Virus record (IMG/VR): IMGVR_UViG_3300028823_000200
Coordinates: 1 to 27,007 of that record
Strand: one strand, 5' to 3'
DNA from: a virus
DNA: 27,007 nucleotides
Part shown: positions 7,573-16,100 of the stretch, piece by piece
Numbering within the stretch: position 1 is the first letter of the stretch
Layout: each line of letters opens with the position of its first letter
Program-made: the position numbers and the translations under genes
The notes under the pieces: model-generated
Databases searched by the model: none
The model's input: the letters and a program-made list of their open reading frames with translations, nothing else
Told to the model about the DNA's origin: nothing

Positions 7573-9075
7573 CTATTCACCCCCTTCGTCTTTCTCATCT
7601 TCGCGCCCACATAGCGCGCCTGCCACTGACAACCATTGATCAGCCTCCGACTTCTCCGCGTCCTCCGTAGCGTTAAAATCAGGACCGTCGTCTCCCTCTT
7701 CCACGTCGTTCAGAGCCGCCTCCGCTTGCTCTGCTTCCTTCTCACCGTCGTCCGTAGCGTCAGCCTTCTCTTCCGACTCTTCGCTCACGGCCTCTTCGGT
7801 CTTTGCCTCACCGGCATACTTTAGAACTACCGCGAATGTCTCTTCGGTCATTTCACGAAGTTCGACCAATGTCGCCTCTTCGTCCTCGACCTTCTTGACT
7901 TCCGATAGCTTCGCCAGGCGCTCACGAGCCGCTTCGTTCTTGCGGATTTCATCCAGTTCCGCAGCGCTCTTCTCGGCACGCTCTGTCACCTCATCGAGTT
8001 GCTTCTGAAGCTCAGCCTTCTCAGCCTCGACAGCTTCCATCTTCTCAGACGCCTCCGTCACACTGGCAGTCAGTTCCTCGACCTTGGTATTCAGAGCAGT
8101 AATCTGCCCCTCGTAGTCCTTGGCCTGAACATCTTCCGCTGCCTTCTGCAACTCAGCGACCTCCTTTTCCTTGCTCTCTAGGCTCGCCCGAGCCTCTTCA
8201 AGCTTTGCCTGAAGTTCCTGCAATTGTTTTTCGTCCACGTCTTCTACACCCCCTTCCGACAAATCACTCAATTCAGCAGTTACAAAACTCCGCGAAGCGG
8301 CTACTTTATTCGCCGCCACCTTAATCACCGATTCTGGATTCGCTGGGGTATCAACAAACCCCTGCGCACCGAAAATGATATCCTTCAATACCCGACCAAT
8401 CTTGTAGCCCTGGTACTCCCCGCTGCCGCCGTAAATCCTCAGATGCTTGGTCAGAAATGCGGTTTCCTCAGTACGATCGATCAATTTTGTCTCGCCAGTG
8501 ACTGGGTCTACCAGACCATAACCGAAATCGGGAAACCAAGCCTCCATCGACACAAACATCTCTCCAGCCTTAGCCTTAGCAATGATCTCGTCGATCCGAT
8601 CAGATAGCTCTGGGAATGCCCGATATAGGACACCAGCCACTTCGATATCGAATTCGGTCGGTGGTGCCTCACCCTCAGCTACGTCGATCTCTGTCCCGAA
8701 TTTGTCCAATGCCCTGGTCTGTACGATATGCCCCAGAATTTTATCAGCTTGATGATTGTCGTTCATGGGCTTGTGGAGCGGCGATGACCGAGCCTTCCAT
8801 ACCTCTTCGGGTGTGAAAACGTCATCGTTCAAATTCCAGCCCGTGCTGACCAGAATCGCAACAACGAGGGCCAAATCGGGTTGTTCCTGACCGAGAAGCT
8901 CTTCGACACTTTGTACAGTAGAAGTTGATCTCATCAGATCGGCGACAGACATGCCATCGAAATATTTCTCAATATCGCCTACCTGAACTTGTGCCGTGAT
9001 AAATGCAGAAGAACTTCCGGCTTTGTTCATCTGGAAATCGATTCCAGCATCTTTTTCAGCTTGATAAACGCGCAC
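7573..9075 (-). CDS. Prohead maturation protease fused to a scaffold-like coiled coil
   Basis: The frame opens at a GTG at 9081, but the GTG at 9075 has GGAGG five bases upstream and is preferred (500 aa). Residues about 60-250 look like a phage prohead protease: GWNLNDDVFTPEEVW, then DNHQADKILGHIV with candidate catalytic histidines (about 108 and 116) and EMFVSMEAWFPDFG with a candidate catalytic serine (about 176). KIGRVLKDIIFGAQGFVDTP closes the domain. From about residue 280 the chain becomes a long acidic coiled coil (ELQAKLEEARASLESKEKEV and onward to about 400), then a very acidic tail. Protease followed by scaffold in one polypeptide suits a self-processed internal core protein. The peptidase family is not certain from sequence alone. 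It precedes the decoration and capsid genes. Confidence 0.75.
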   Translation of the reverse strand: MRVYQAEKDAGIDFQMNKAGSSSAFITAQVQVGDIEKYFDGMSVADLMRSTSTVQSVEELLGQEQPDLALVVAILVSTGWNLNDDVFTPEEVWKARSSPLHKPMNDNHQADKILGHIVQTRALDKFGTEIDVAEGEAPPTEFDIEVAGVLYRAFPELSDRIDEIIAKAKAGEMFVSMEAWFPDFGYGLVDPVTGETKLIDRTEETAFLTKHLRIYGGSGEYQGYKIGRVLKDIIFGAQGFVDTPANPESVIKVAANKVAASRSFVTAELSDLSEGGVEDVDEKQLQELQAKLEEARASLESKEKEVAELQKAAEDVQAKDYEGQITALNTKVEELTASVTEASEKMEAVEAEKAELQKQLDEVTERAEKSAAELDEIRKNEAARERLAKLSEVKKVEDEEATLVELREMTEETFAVVLKYAGEAKTEEAVSEESEEKADATDDGEKEAEQAEAALNDVEEGDDGPDFNATEDAEKSEADQWLSVAGALCGREDEKDEGGE

Positions 9076-9094
9076 GAGCACCTCCCGTCATATG

Positions 9095-9108
9095 GCTTAT
9101 ACACAACC
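9095..9108 (-). promoter_or_regulatory. Promoter-like motif TTGTGTATAAG
   Basis: On the minus strand GGTTGTGTATAAGC covers 9108-9095, between the HNH remnant (stop at 9139) and the protease-scaffold start (9075). It differs from the recurrent GTGTATAAT core only in the last base. The predicted start would leave a leader of about 14 bases that still includes the GGAGG site. Confidence 0.4.
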
Positions 9109-9138
9109 ATCGATCGAAAGTACACGATACTCATCCCA

Positions 9139-9571
9139 TTAAAAAGACCTTTCATGAATACTATCCCGTTTACGACAATTGCAGGCTGGACATAATAAAG
9201 ACAGATTTGATAAATTAAACAATTTCCAGATATCCGACTCCGACTCTGCCGACGCTAACGGAATAATATGGTTGATATGAATCCCTGTCTCATCATACGC
9301 AGAACCACACATGGGGCAGCAATCGCCCTGTTCAGACCTGATCCGCTCCAGGTGGTCGAACAATTCAGTCCTTGGTCTCAGAAATTTCCCTAATAATCGA
9401 ACAATGTCTCCGATCAGATGTACGGAGCTTCAGTGCCTTAGCCTTGGTCGTGATGCTGGTGACAGGACGATTCAGTGCATCTGCGCAGAACTGAACACCC
9501 TCTGGGCCATAATGTTCCAGAAGGAATGATACCTCATCAGGCTTCCATTTAAGATACTGGCGGTTAGCCAT
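9139..9571 (-). pseudogene. HNH homing endonuclease split by a frameshift
   Basis: The first part starts at the ATG at 9571, overlapping the upstream stop by eight bases. It encodes a SANT/Myb-like DNA-binding unit (WKPDEVSFLLEHYGPEGVQF, then ALNRPVTSITTKAKALKLR) and stops at 9365. A second frame carries a complete HNH domain (CCPMCGSAYDETGIHINHII, then LSLLCPACNCRKRDS) and ends at 9139. The HNH frame is open well upstream of its first usable TTG (9363) and reads IVRLLGKFLRPRTELFDHLE, a natural linker that overlaps the end of the first part. So a one-base change somewhere about 9380-9430 best explains the break. A separate start at TTG 9363, with AAGGA five bases before it, is the alternative. 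It may be inactive, a programmed shift, or a sequencing error. Confidence 0.7.
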
Positions 9572-9893
9572 TCGCACGGTTCTGCTTGAGGAAATCAATC
9601 ACATCGGCCTTGGCCTTTTTGTCATCATAAAGAATTTTGGACGCGAATCCTTCCTCGTTAAGCCCGGCATGGGCTTCCATAGCAAGCTCTTCTGGGGACG
9701 GAAGATAGAATTGCCGTCTTTCCTTCATACCATCTGGATTGGTACTTTCAATGGTATAACCGAATCTCACAAATTCCTCACCCTCGTAGATATACTTCTC
9801 GACGAAAATATCACTCGCCGGAACCAGAATGCCGTTGACAGTAAGAATCGCCTGCCGACTCGACGTATCCAGTGAAACGTTCACAATAGCCAT
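9564..9893 (-). CDS. Conserved-looking protein of unknown function, 109 aa
   Basis: The ATG at 9893 with GGGAGG six bases upstream is preferred over an earlier in-frame start at 9944 inside the methyltransferase gene. The product is beta-rich at first (MAIVNVSLDTSSRQAILTVN, then VEKYIYEGEEFVRFGYTIES) and helical later (SPEELAMEAHAGLNEEGFAS). No named family is recognised. It lies three bases after the FkbM gene and its last bases overlap the HNH gene, so it was probably followed directly by the protease gene before the homing gene arrived. A small structural or assembly protein is possible, but nothing in the sequence proves it. Confidence 0.55.
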   Translation of the reverse strand: MAIVNVSLDTSSRQAILTVNGILVPASDIFVEKYIYEGEEFVRFGYTIESTNPDGMKERRQFYLPSPEELAMEAHAGLNEEGFASKILYDDKKAKADVIDFLKQNRANG

Positions 9894-9895
9894 GA

Positions 9896-10552
9896 CTACC
9901 TCCCAAGTTCGAGACCTTTGTTCACAAACAGATGGCAAGGCCAATCGTTTTGTTCCTCTACCACCCAGAAAAATTCAGACATCCTTCGCACCATTTCTTC
10001 GGTTTCCTGTTGTGGGTAGATACGACCCCCGTGAAAAGAAACACAAAGCTGACCCAACTTGTCGCGTAATTCAGGTCTGAGCAGCACTTCCTTGAGTATC
10101 CCAATCTCAGCGCCCTCGCAATTGAGGAACAATAAGTCAATACACGAGCAGTCATTTTCCTCGATGATTGTACTAAGACTGACAGACCGAATATTACTTG
10201 TTCTCCGCAGCCGACGACCTTCACCCTGATGTCTGGGATAAATACTGTTCGAAGATTCCTCAACGAACTCATAAAATTCAGCGGTACCATCAGAGCCAGT
10301 CACAACTGCACGATGAGCAGTAATGGGAGCGCCAGCATTAGCAATGCCAGCAACTAGACTCGCGTTATTTTCCTGTCCAGCTTCATATGCAATCATTGTT
10401 AGTGCATTATTGAACTTCTTGCACAGCTTGATACCATGTGCGCCGTGTATCGATCCAATCTCTACGATAACTGGATTATCTGGTAACATGTTGGATGCAA
10501 AATACATGTACGTATCACAACGATCAAATTCAAAAGGAGGTGCTTCCACCAT
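9896..10552 (-). CDS. FkbM-family SAM-dependent methyltransferase
   Basis: The 218-aa product starts at the ATG at 10552, seven bases after TAGGAG; an earlier in-frame codon at 10576 lies inside the upstream gene. Residues 30-40, VEIGSIHGAHG, form the glycine-rich SAM-binding loop of a Rossmann methyltransferase. Residues 138-149, IDLLFLNCEGAE, match the FkbM signature (usually DLLKIDVEGAE). SVSLSTIIEEN before it is also typical of the family. FkbM enzymes generally O-methylate sugars or small molecules. With a GDP-mannose dehydratase and a glycosyltransferase in the same gene run, sugar methylation is a plausible role, but the substrate is not shown. It is two bases downstream of the preceding gene. 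Confidence 0.8.
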   Translation of the reverse strand: MVEAPPFEFDRCDTYMYFASNMLPDNPVIVEIGSIHGAHGIKLCKKFNNALTMIAYEAGQENNASLVAGIANAGAPITAHRAVVTGSDGTAEFYEFVEESSNSIYPRHQGEGRRLRRTSNIRSVSLSTIIEENDCSCIDLLFLNCEGAEIGILKEVLLRPELRDKLGQLCVSFHGGRIYPQQETEEMVRRMSEFFWVVEEQNDWPCHLFVNKGLELGR

Positions 10553-10554
10553 AC

Positions 10555-10941
10555 TTAATCTCCTAATTGCCGACAAAATTCAACGAAACCTCGTTCTTCA
10601 GATATAAGAGAACTTTTGGATTTATAGGATTCTAATACGGCTTTTGCGTGCCTCTGTAAGTGGGACTTAGCTCTCTTGCGAAAATTCGTTACAGATTCCT
10701 TAACTGATTTGACCTGATTGACCCTGGCCAAAGCATTTCTTAGATGAGGAAGATCAATAGTACCATGAGCCATTGGATCAGTAGCACTTTTAGTGTGATG
10801 TGGCAAGTGGCGATATTTCTGCAATGTCTTGCCATCATCATTCTTCTCTGCACCCTTTTCCACAACAAAAGCAGCATCCGGGAAACTCTTGTCTCCATAT
10901 GCGGCATCAGACCAATCATTCAGAATACGATCCGTGTCCAT
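10555..10941 (-). CDS. Small basic phage protein of unknown function, 128 aa
   Basis: The ATG at 10941 follows AAGGGGG and sits four bases after the portal stop codon; a TTG one codon earlier is less likely. A central YRHLPHHTKS segment and DLPHLRNALARVNQVKS, then RKRAKSHLQRHAKAVLE, are seen. The HLPHH ... HLRNALARV ... HLQRHAK pattern occurs in phage head-region proteins, sometimes attached to prohead proteases, as far as I recall, but I cannot assign a function. It is helical and basic in the C-terminal half. It lies between portal and FkbM genes and is probably co-transcribed with them. Confidence 0.6.
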   Translation of the reverse strand: MDTDRILNDWSDAAYGDKSFPDAAFVVEKGAEKNDDGKTLQKYRHLPHHTKSATDPMAHGTIDLPHLRNALARVNQVKSVKESVTNFRKRAKSHLQRHAKAVLESYKSKSSLISEERGFVEFCRQLGD

Positions 10942-10944
10942 CAA

Positions 10945-13098
10945 CTACCCCCTTGTATCCACCACAGTGGCCCAAGCCAAGGACGCCAGCATTCTTCGCT
11001 CCTTAGATGTAGGTGATTTCTTGGTTGACAGAGTGAAATCAGCAACCAAATCACAAAAACGAGCTTCCATGCGACGAGCATCCTTCCCTGCCCCACCAAG
11101 CCTTTCGGCAATCAGTTCCTTCGTCACAGTATCCCCTGGACGCAAGACCGATAAGATGCCACGCTTGGTCCGCTCTAGCTCGGTACGCTGAGCCTTGGTC
11201 AGAGACCGCATATTCTTAACGCCATGCTGTTCTAGATAAGTATCATCCACCAAATTATCGATACGATCCATCAATCCCTCTGCCACAACATTGAGGACAG
11301 ATAGTGTTTTCGGAGTTCGTTCATCTCGCGGCGCTGTATCCTTGGTGGCCGGTGGCCGTCCTGGCGAATTGTTGCCTTCGTCGCTCGGCTGATCGCCGCT
11401 AGGATTATCCCCACCGCCATTGTCGTCTGTGTTCCCAGGATGTTCCGGGAATCTTGTGTCGTAGCGGTATCCCAACTTTACTTTTTCAAGCTGGATAGCC
11501 AATTCGTTTTGCTTCTTCATGGTCGAGAACGGACGGTTGTACGGATTGGATTTCTCTAGCACACCTGGGTTTTCCTCTCTAATCTTCTGCTCAGACTTGA
11601 TCCGCTCAAGCTCGATCATGTAGTTGACACCAAATACTTCTGTAGCCTTCTCGGACGATATGATGCCACGATCGAGTAGTTGGATCATCAACTGCTTCTC
11701 TGCTGCTTCGTCTCGCAACGACATGATACCGAAGCTAATCGCCGGAATCCTCTTGAAACCCATAGCGTCAGCGACGAGGCGTAGTTCGCCTTCCATCCAG
11801 CGGATAGCACGACTGCGAACATATTCAAGTCGTTCCACAAGGGTTTTCAGTTGGACAAAGGCAGACTGTGCGTTGCGTGTTCCAAGGTCTTGCCCACCGA
11901 CCAACGAATCGGGGATACCCAAGCCACGAACAATGTCGGCATTAACGCCAGCATACTTTTCTGCGCCAAGAATCTTATCTGTCGGCGGATACTCTACATG
12001 GAGATCGATCATGTCATCCCACACAAGGTCCATGACCCCGCCGCCAGTATTATGCTGTAGGATATCGATCAACTTGTCTACGGCTGCTGCCGTTGGAAGT
12101 ATTTGCTGATCGGATTTGCCCAACTTCCACAGACGAATAACATTGATCACACCATCCAGCGCGGCCATGTCTGCCAGGCGCATCTTCTCTTTGAACATCA
12201 CATCTTCAAGAACGCCATACAGAAATGGAGTGCCCCAGTCCTCCCAGTCGTCCTTCTTGTAATAATCAACGTAAATTTTGTTCATATCCAATGCGACCAG
12301 GGTGCCACTCTTCTTAGCTGCCTTGACCACCTCTGGTGGGAGCTTGGCGACGAAAGCCTTCTCGGCATCTGTCTTCGGCCTCTTGATGGCATTAGCTAGG
12401 TTGTGCGGAATCCTCATCCCCAATGCATCAGAACCGAAAAAGCGACCTACTTCACCGCCGATCTTTTCGATCATGACAGGAGACAGGAATGTATATCGCC
12501 AAGGGATTTCGCGTCGGTTGGTTGTCTTTTTGGTTGTCTTGATCTTCTCTGGAGGATCGGCTACCTTCGTCTCATCCAACGTATTGAGGCCAGTCACATC
12601 CCCCTTGGTCATCTCTTTCATAGCAGGGTTAGTAATAAAGGCATTCTTACGGCGAACAACCACATTGGCGTCTCGCATAAGAAGCTTCATAAAATCATGC
12701 GCCCGACCCTGAAGATTGACACGTCTGGCCCACTCGCGGAAAAATCTCTCCTGGGTTTTGGTTGGATGTTGCAGTTCAAGCCCCTCTGTTGCGAAATCGG
12801 TCATCAGGTCGATAATATTCCGAACCATCCCAACTTTGCGATAGATGGCTTGACAAGCGGTAAGAATTTCGGCATGTTCTACTGGCAGTTTATCATTCGG
12901 ACGGTGAGTATCATAATCATGGCGATTGTGTCCTGTGCGAAGATTGACATCCGCAGCCAGAGTACGGTGCGGAAGTCCATGGATCATATGGCATGTCTCT
13001 GGAAGTACGTGCTCGGTGATGCTTCTTGCCCCTTTGGTGTACAAATGCCCTTTGGTCGGGGTCTTCGGTTTGCGAGTACCGGGTTTTCTTTTTGTCAT
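10945..13098 (-). CDS. Portal protein
   Basis: The 717-aa product starts at the ATG at 13098 after AAAGGGG. It follows terminase and precedes the head genes, the standard place for the portal, the dodecameric ring through which DNA enters the head. Portal-like segments include VGMVRNIIDLMTDFATEGLE near residue 90, DFMKLLMRDANVVVRRKNAF, YTFLSPVMIEKIGGE, EKYAGVNADIVRGLGIPDSL near residue 385, and AIRWMEGELRLVADAMGF. Residues about 550-586 form a low-complexity linker rich in N, D, G, S and P. The last 130 residues form an extra domain with a helix-rich LTKAQRTELERTKRGILSVL segment. At 717 residues it is longer than many portals, mostly because of this C-terminal part. Its own promoter-like motif lies upstream at 13151. 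Confidence 0.85.
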   Translation of the reverse strand: MTKRKPGTRKPKTPTKGHLYTKGARSITEHVLPETCHMIHGLPHRTLAADVNLRTGHNRHDYDTHRPNDKLPVEHAEILTACQAIYRKVGMVRNIIDLMTDFATEGLELQHPTKTQERFFREWARRVNLQGRAHDFMKLLMRDANVVVRRKNAFITNPAMKEMTKGDVTGLNTLDETKVADPPEKIKTTKKTTNRREIPWRYTFLSPVMIEKIGGEVGRFFGSDALGMRIPHNLANAIKRPKTDAEKAFVAKLPPEVVKAAKKSGTLVALDMNKIYVDYYKKDDWEDWGTPFLYGVLEDVMFKEKMRLADMAALDGVINVIRLWKLGKSDQQILPTAAAVDKLIDILQHNTGGGVMDLVWDDMIDLHVEYPPTDKILGAEKYAGVNADIVRGLGIPDSLVGGQDLGTRNAQSAFVQLKTLVERLEYVRSRAIRWMEGELRLVADAMGFKRIPAISFGIMSLRDEAAEKQLMIQLLDRGIISSEKATEVFGVNYMIELERIKSEQKIREENPGVLEKSNPYNRPFSTMKKQNELAIQLEKVKLGYRYDTRFPEHPGNTDDNGGGDNPSGDQPSDEGNNSPGRPPATKDTAPRDERTPKTLSVLNVVAEGLMDRIDNLVDDTYLEQHGVKNMRSLTKAQRTELERTKRGILSVLRPGDTVTKELIAERLGGAGKDARRMEARFCDLVADFTLSTKKSPTSKERRMLASLAWATVVDTRG

Positions 13099-13149
13099 TT
13101 CTGCCCCTTTACGGAATCAATCGCATTGCAGTACAAACGTGGTCCGATT

Positions 13150-13162
13150 GATTATACACAAT
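13150..13162 (-). promoter_or_regulatory. Promoter-like motif ATTGTGTATAATC
   Basis: On the minus strand GTGTATAAT covers 13159-13151, in the 69-base gap between the terminase stop (13168) and the portal start (13098). The predicted leader is about 47 bases. No clear -35 box is present. Confidence 0.55.
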
Positions 13163-13167
13163 CTATC

Positions 13168-16100
13168 CTAAATTCGCCTACCCTTTTTGATGGCCTTAAA
13201 AACCCCACCATGACGAGTATCCTGGGCATTTCTCATCCGACCCACGCCCGGCCCACGATACATAGCCTCATTTTTGGGAGCTTTCTCTCGTTTCGCAATA
13301 TTCCCAGGCACATCCTCGTAGTCAATATCATCACCCATCGCAACATCTGTGTCGTAGATATACTTGTGTGACAGCAGGAGAGCCGTGTAACGGTCTTTAC
13401 GCAGCCGCCCCTTGCGAGTACGCCCCTCAACAGCCCCCGGCTGAACCACCTGGGGAGTATCAAATCTCTCTTTACCTGTTGCAGTTTCGCTCATCTGGAT
13501 GGTACAAAGTTCATTCTTTAATTCTTCCAGATTGAATACATTCTCTTCATAGGTGTCGAAAATGACGCCAGCAGCCTTCTCGGCCTCAATAGCGGCGTAC
13601 ATCTTCACGCTATCGAAAGCTGGGAACAGCAACGTGCGAGTCTCCAGGCTCTTGTGGAGTACAACGTTGGCATCCTGGTTGTATTCGGTGCTCTGCTTGA
13701 CAAGATAAAGGATATGGCGTCCGTCTGTCTCACCGTCAGTATCCTTCGGCTCGTTGAAGTCGATAACCTCATAGATAGGGAAATCGTCCTCGGCTATGTT
13801 CATCAGCTTCTTGTTGCGAAGCATCTCGGCGATTGCGTAGCCACCACCCTGGCTATCCATTTCAATTCGAACCGGGTTGAACAATCTAACCACATCTCGA
13901 ATCTTAGCACAACAATAGGCGTAGTAGTCATCATCTGTGATCAGTCCACGCTTTTTCCGCTTGAGGAATTCTTTCTTGTTCACAGCCCAACAATACACAA
14001 TGCGGTAGTGATTCGGCCACACTTCTATCATGGTGATAGCCAGATTATCTCTTTCTGCGGCGGGATCGACGCCCATAACATACTTGCGCTTGGATTGAGC
14101 CCTCATCAATGGTGTGAATGTAACAGGTCCATCCGGTGTTTCGATAGGCTTGTTTGGACCAACAGTACATCCTTCGATCAAACTACGTGGGTAGAAACCG
14201 TCTGAATCCTTAACAAAAACGGCACCATACTCCATGAGATAGATGTTGCGTGGCAGGGTTGCTTTCGCATGAGCCAACTGCCGTTGATCCAATAAACCCT
14301 CTGGCAGATGTGTGTGAGGAATTCTGATGATCGCGTAGTCTCTATAATCGAATCCCTCTGGGACCAAATTCTCTCCACCAAAAATCTGTGCTACCTGATC
14401 TGGATCACCCTTACTTCTGATAATCTTTCTCCACATCTCATACTTCTTTGCAAAATGGTTAAAAGCATAATATGCGGTACCAGAATAAACTATTTGGTTA
14501 CCATGCATCCTGCCATTATCTGTGGTGATCTTTTTCTTGATATCTGCTGGCAGATCAAGTTTTGCCAACTGTTTTTCGAAGGCAGCCCTCTTGGCCTCTT
14601 CGACAGGAGTCTTGGCGGTAGCTGCAAAACCACGGACAACAACGTCGAATACATCTTCTGGGATAGAATTATGCTGTACAAAACCATTACCATAGAAACT
14701 ATGGGTATTTGGCAAATGAAAATCATATAAATGATCCTGATAATCAAGCTTTCTAACAGATTCTACCTTCAGGCATGTATTATTGTTATCCAAAAATTCT
14801 TTTACAGCAGAAACTGCTTCATCTTTAGTGTCATATCTACCTAGATATCGAACTTTTCCACAATATAAAACAGCAGCTTTCCATTGATTGCGACTTTTGT
14901 CAAATGTAACTCCATATGTATCTTTATTAGAATGTGTGTGTGCTACATCTGCCAATTCTTTCCAATCATCAATTTCTAACAATTCAGATAATCTATGCGC
15001 ATGTATACCATTTGCGCGCAATATCCATTGTTTTCTGTGACTCAGTTGACTTTTTCTAGTCCTACGACCAATTATGATATCGAATTTCAAAAGTAGTGTT
15101 TGTACATCCTGTGCCAAAATATCAGAAACTGTATAATATGCAACACCAAGCTTGGTCGTAGACCTATCTTTCCACAAAAAACACGATCCATCGCCGTAAA
15201 ACAGACCGCTTAAAAATGCCGTCGATATATCTACCGGTGATCTCAGAATAGAATTAGGTATCCGCTTTTCATATACATTGGAATAACCTATTCCTAAATC
15301 GAATAATTTTTTCCTAAATTCCGTATTATGTATTTTAATTTCATACGATTTCTTACAGTCCCATCCACGTCCATCTGTATACGGCTCTCTGATATATACT
15401 TTTGGGTTTAGATGATCAAACCTATCTTTGATTCGCTCAACAAGACTGGTATCTGTAGTTCTTATAGAAACACAATGTTCATTCGTAACATCACCTTCTG
15501 ATATCAATAGGCCAATTAACCAGGCCATATCTTTAGTAATAAAATCATCATACGATTCAGTCGGGAAAGTATATTTGTTCTCTGTAATAATAAAATCATC
15601 TATCGTTAAATCCTTGCCAAGTTTCCACCCATTCTGAGTAAGTACCTTGTGTTTATTTGAACACTTAAATCTATACCCATATTTCGTAACGACTTCATAC
15701 ACATCAGTTTTCGGTGTTTTTATCAAAGAACCAATAGATTCTAGTTCTCCATATCTATTGAGTACCTTTGTATTAATGTCTGTAATATCAGATATCCTCT
15801 CAAGACCGTTCTGTGTCTCTACTAAAGTATCTTTATCCAAACAGGCAAACTCATCCGCAATGACTACATTAGCTCTGAATCCACGAATTTTCGTTCCGTC
15901 TCCCATCGGCAGCGCGTACACTATACTATCCCCCACGCGGAAGTAACATAAGTCTACATTCTGTCTTGGGCCTGCTTTTTTACCTCCACCGACGATATTG
16001 CGAAGAACGGGTGCGTTGCCCCAAATGGTATCGATGTAGTTGAACACCAAGCGGGCTTGTCTCAAGCCAGCACCGACAATCACAATCTTAGTTCCAGGGT

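Noticed and set aside
12403-13371. A 322-codon plus-strand open frame across the portal start and terminase end
   Set aside because: It runs antisense to two well-supported genes and across their promoter, with no recognisable domain.
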